From: Amycolatopsis rifamycinica
GTDB lineage: Bacteria; Actinomycetota; Actinomycetes; Mycobacteriales; Pseudonocardiaceae
DNA length: 64,000 nt
Direction: 5' to 3'
Assembly (NCBI RefSeq): GCF_000695625.1
Contig: NZ_JMQI01000062.1
Coordinates: 62,001 to 126,000 of the forward strand
The position numbers were made by a program, and so were the translations under genes. This document shows positions 63,959 through 64,000 of the stretch, piece by piece. How positions within the stretch are numbered: the first letter of the stretch is position 1; every line of letters starts with the position of its first letter. A model generated the notes under the pieces. That model had not been told where the DNA came from, did not search any database, and saw nothing but the letters and a program-made list of their open reading frames with translations.

Positions 63959-64000
63959 GGGTGCACAGTAGGAGCGTGTCCCACTGACCACAACAGACAC

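Overview
The window looks like the chromosome of a high-GC actinomycete, most likely Pseudonocardiales and Amycolatopsis-like. The support is the very high GC content, families largely restricted to actinobacteria (DUF3090, DUF3097, the SCO1664 family, an MptB-type mannosyltransferase, an Rv0121-like F420/PPOX protein, an Rpf-like transglycosylase), GTG/TTG starts, NTGA stop/start overlaps, and many TANNNT boxes 6-10 nt before start codons (leaderless transcripts). The genus is an inference. The stretch has no rRNA, tRNA, CRISPR array, insertion sequence or PKS/NRPS core.

Layout. 0-9 kb: a secreted GH92 glycosidase (cut by the window start) divergent from a secreted tannase/feruloyl esterase, a methyltransferase, an AraC/quinone-oxidoreductase pair, and an M55-M20 peptidase operon. 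9-14.6 kb: a dipeptide/oligopeptide ABC importer whose binding protein carries a C-terminal membrane anchor. 14.7-25.2 kb: conserved actinobacterial housekeeping genes (MptB; a tightly overlapped S9 peptidase / LD-carboxypeptidase / F420-PPOX operon; DUF3090-SCO1664-APH-like kinase; DUF3097; NfeD plus two SPFH proteins). 25.3-46.5 kb: accessory one-component regulation with TetR, ArsR and AraC regulators beside monooxygenases, SRPBCC (AHSA1) proteins and a P450, plus two ECF42-type sigma/YCII modules with matching promoters, an orphan tyrosine recombinase and a Cys-rich coiled-coil protein. 46.6-52 kb: a DrrAB-like exporter followed without a gap by an SNF2 helicase (apparent CTG start) and a SWIM-finger protein. 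52-60.4 kb: more TetR/XRE/ArsR modules, an AidB-like acyl-CoA dehydrogenase and a GNAT acetyltransferase.

The most notable region is 60.4-62.1 kb. It holds a 28-bp match to the actinobacterial chromosome-dimer resolution site dif (60406-60433), 432 bp of gene-free, hairpin-rich DNA, and a perfect 22-bp-arm palindrome with the same ATAAT-N4-ATTAT core as dif. These are followed by a Xer-like tyrosine recombinase with all catalytic residues, a 21-bp-phased repeat cluster, and a small zinc-finger protein. This places the window at the replication terminus if the chromosome is circular. It also suggests a second Xer-like recombinase with its own dif-like site beside dif. The same 21-bp-phased repeat occurs 36 kb away at 25.2 kb, again between convergent genes.

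Regulatory DNA is unusually readable. Three ArsR-SRPBCC modules each have their own distinct operator around a good -35/-10 promoter. Several TetR genes have large perfect or near-perfect dyads. Three copies of an ECF42-type promoter (TGTCGR-N17-CGTM) precede the sigma/YCII operons.
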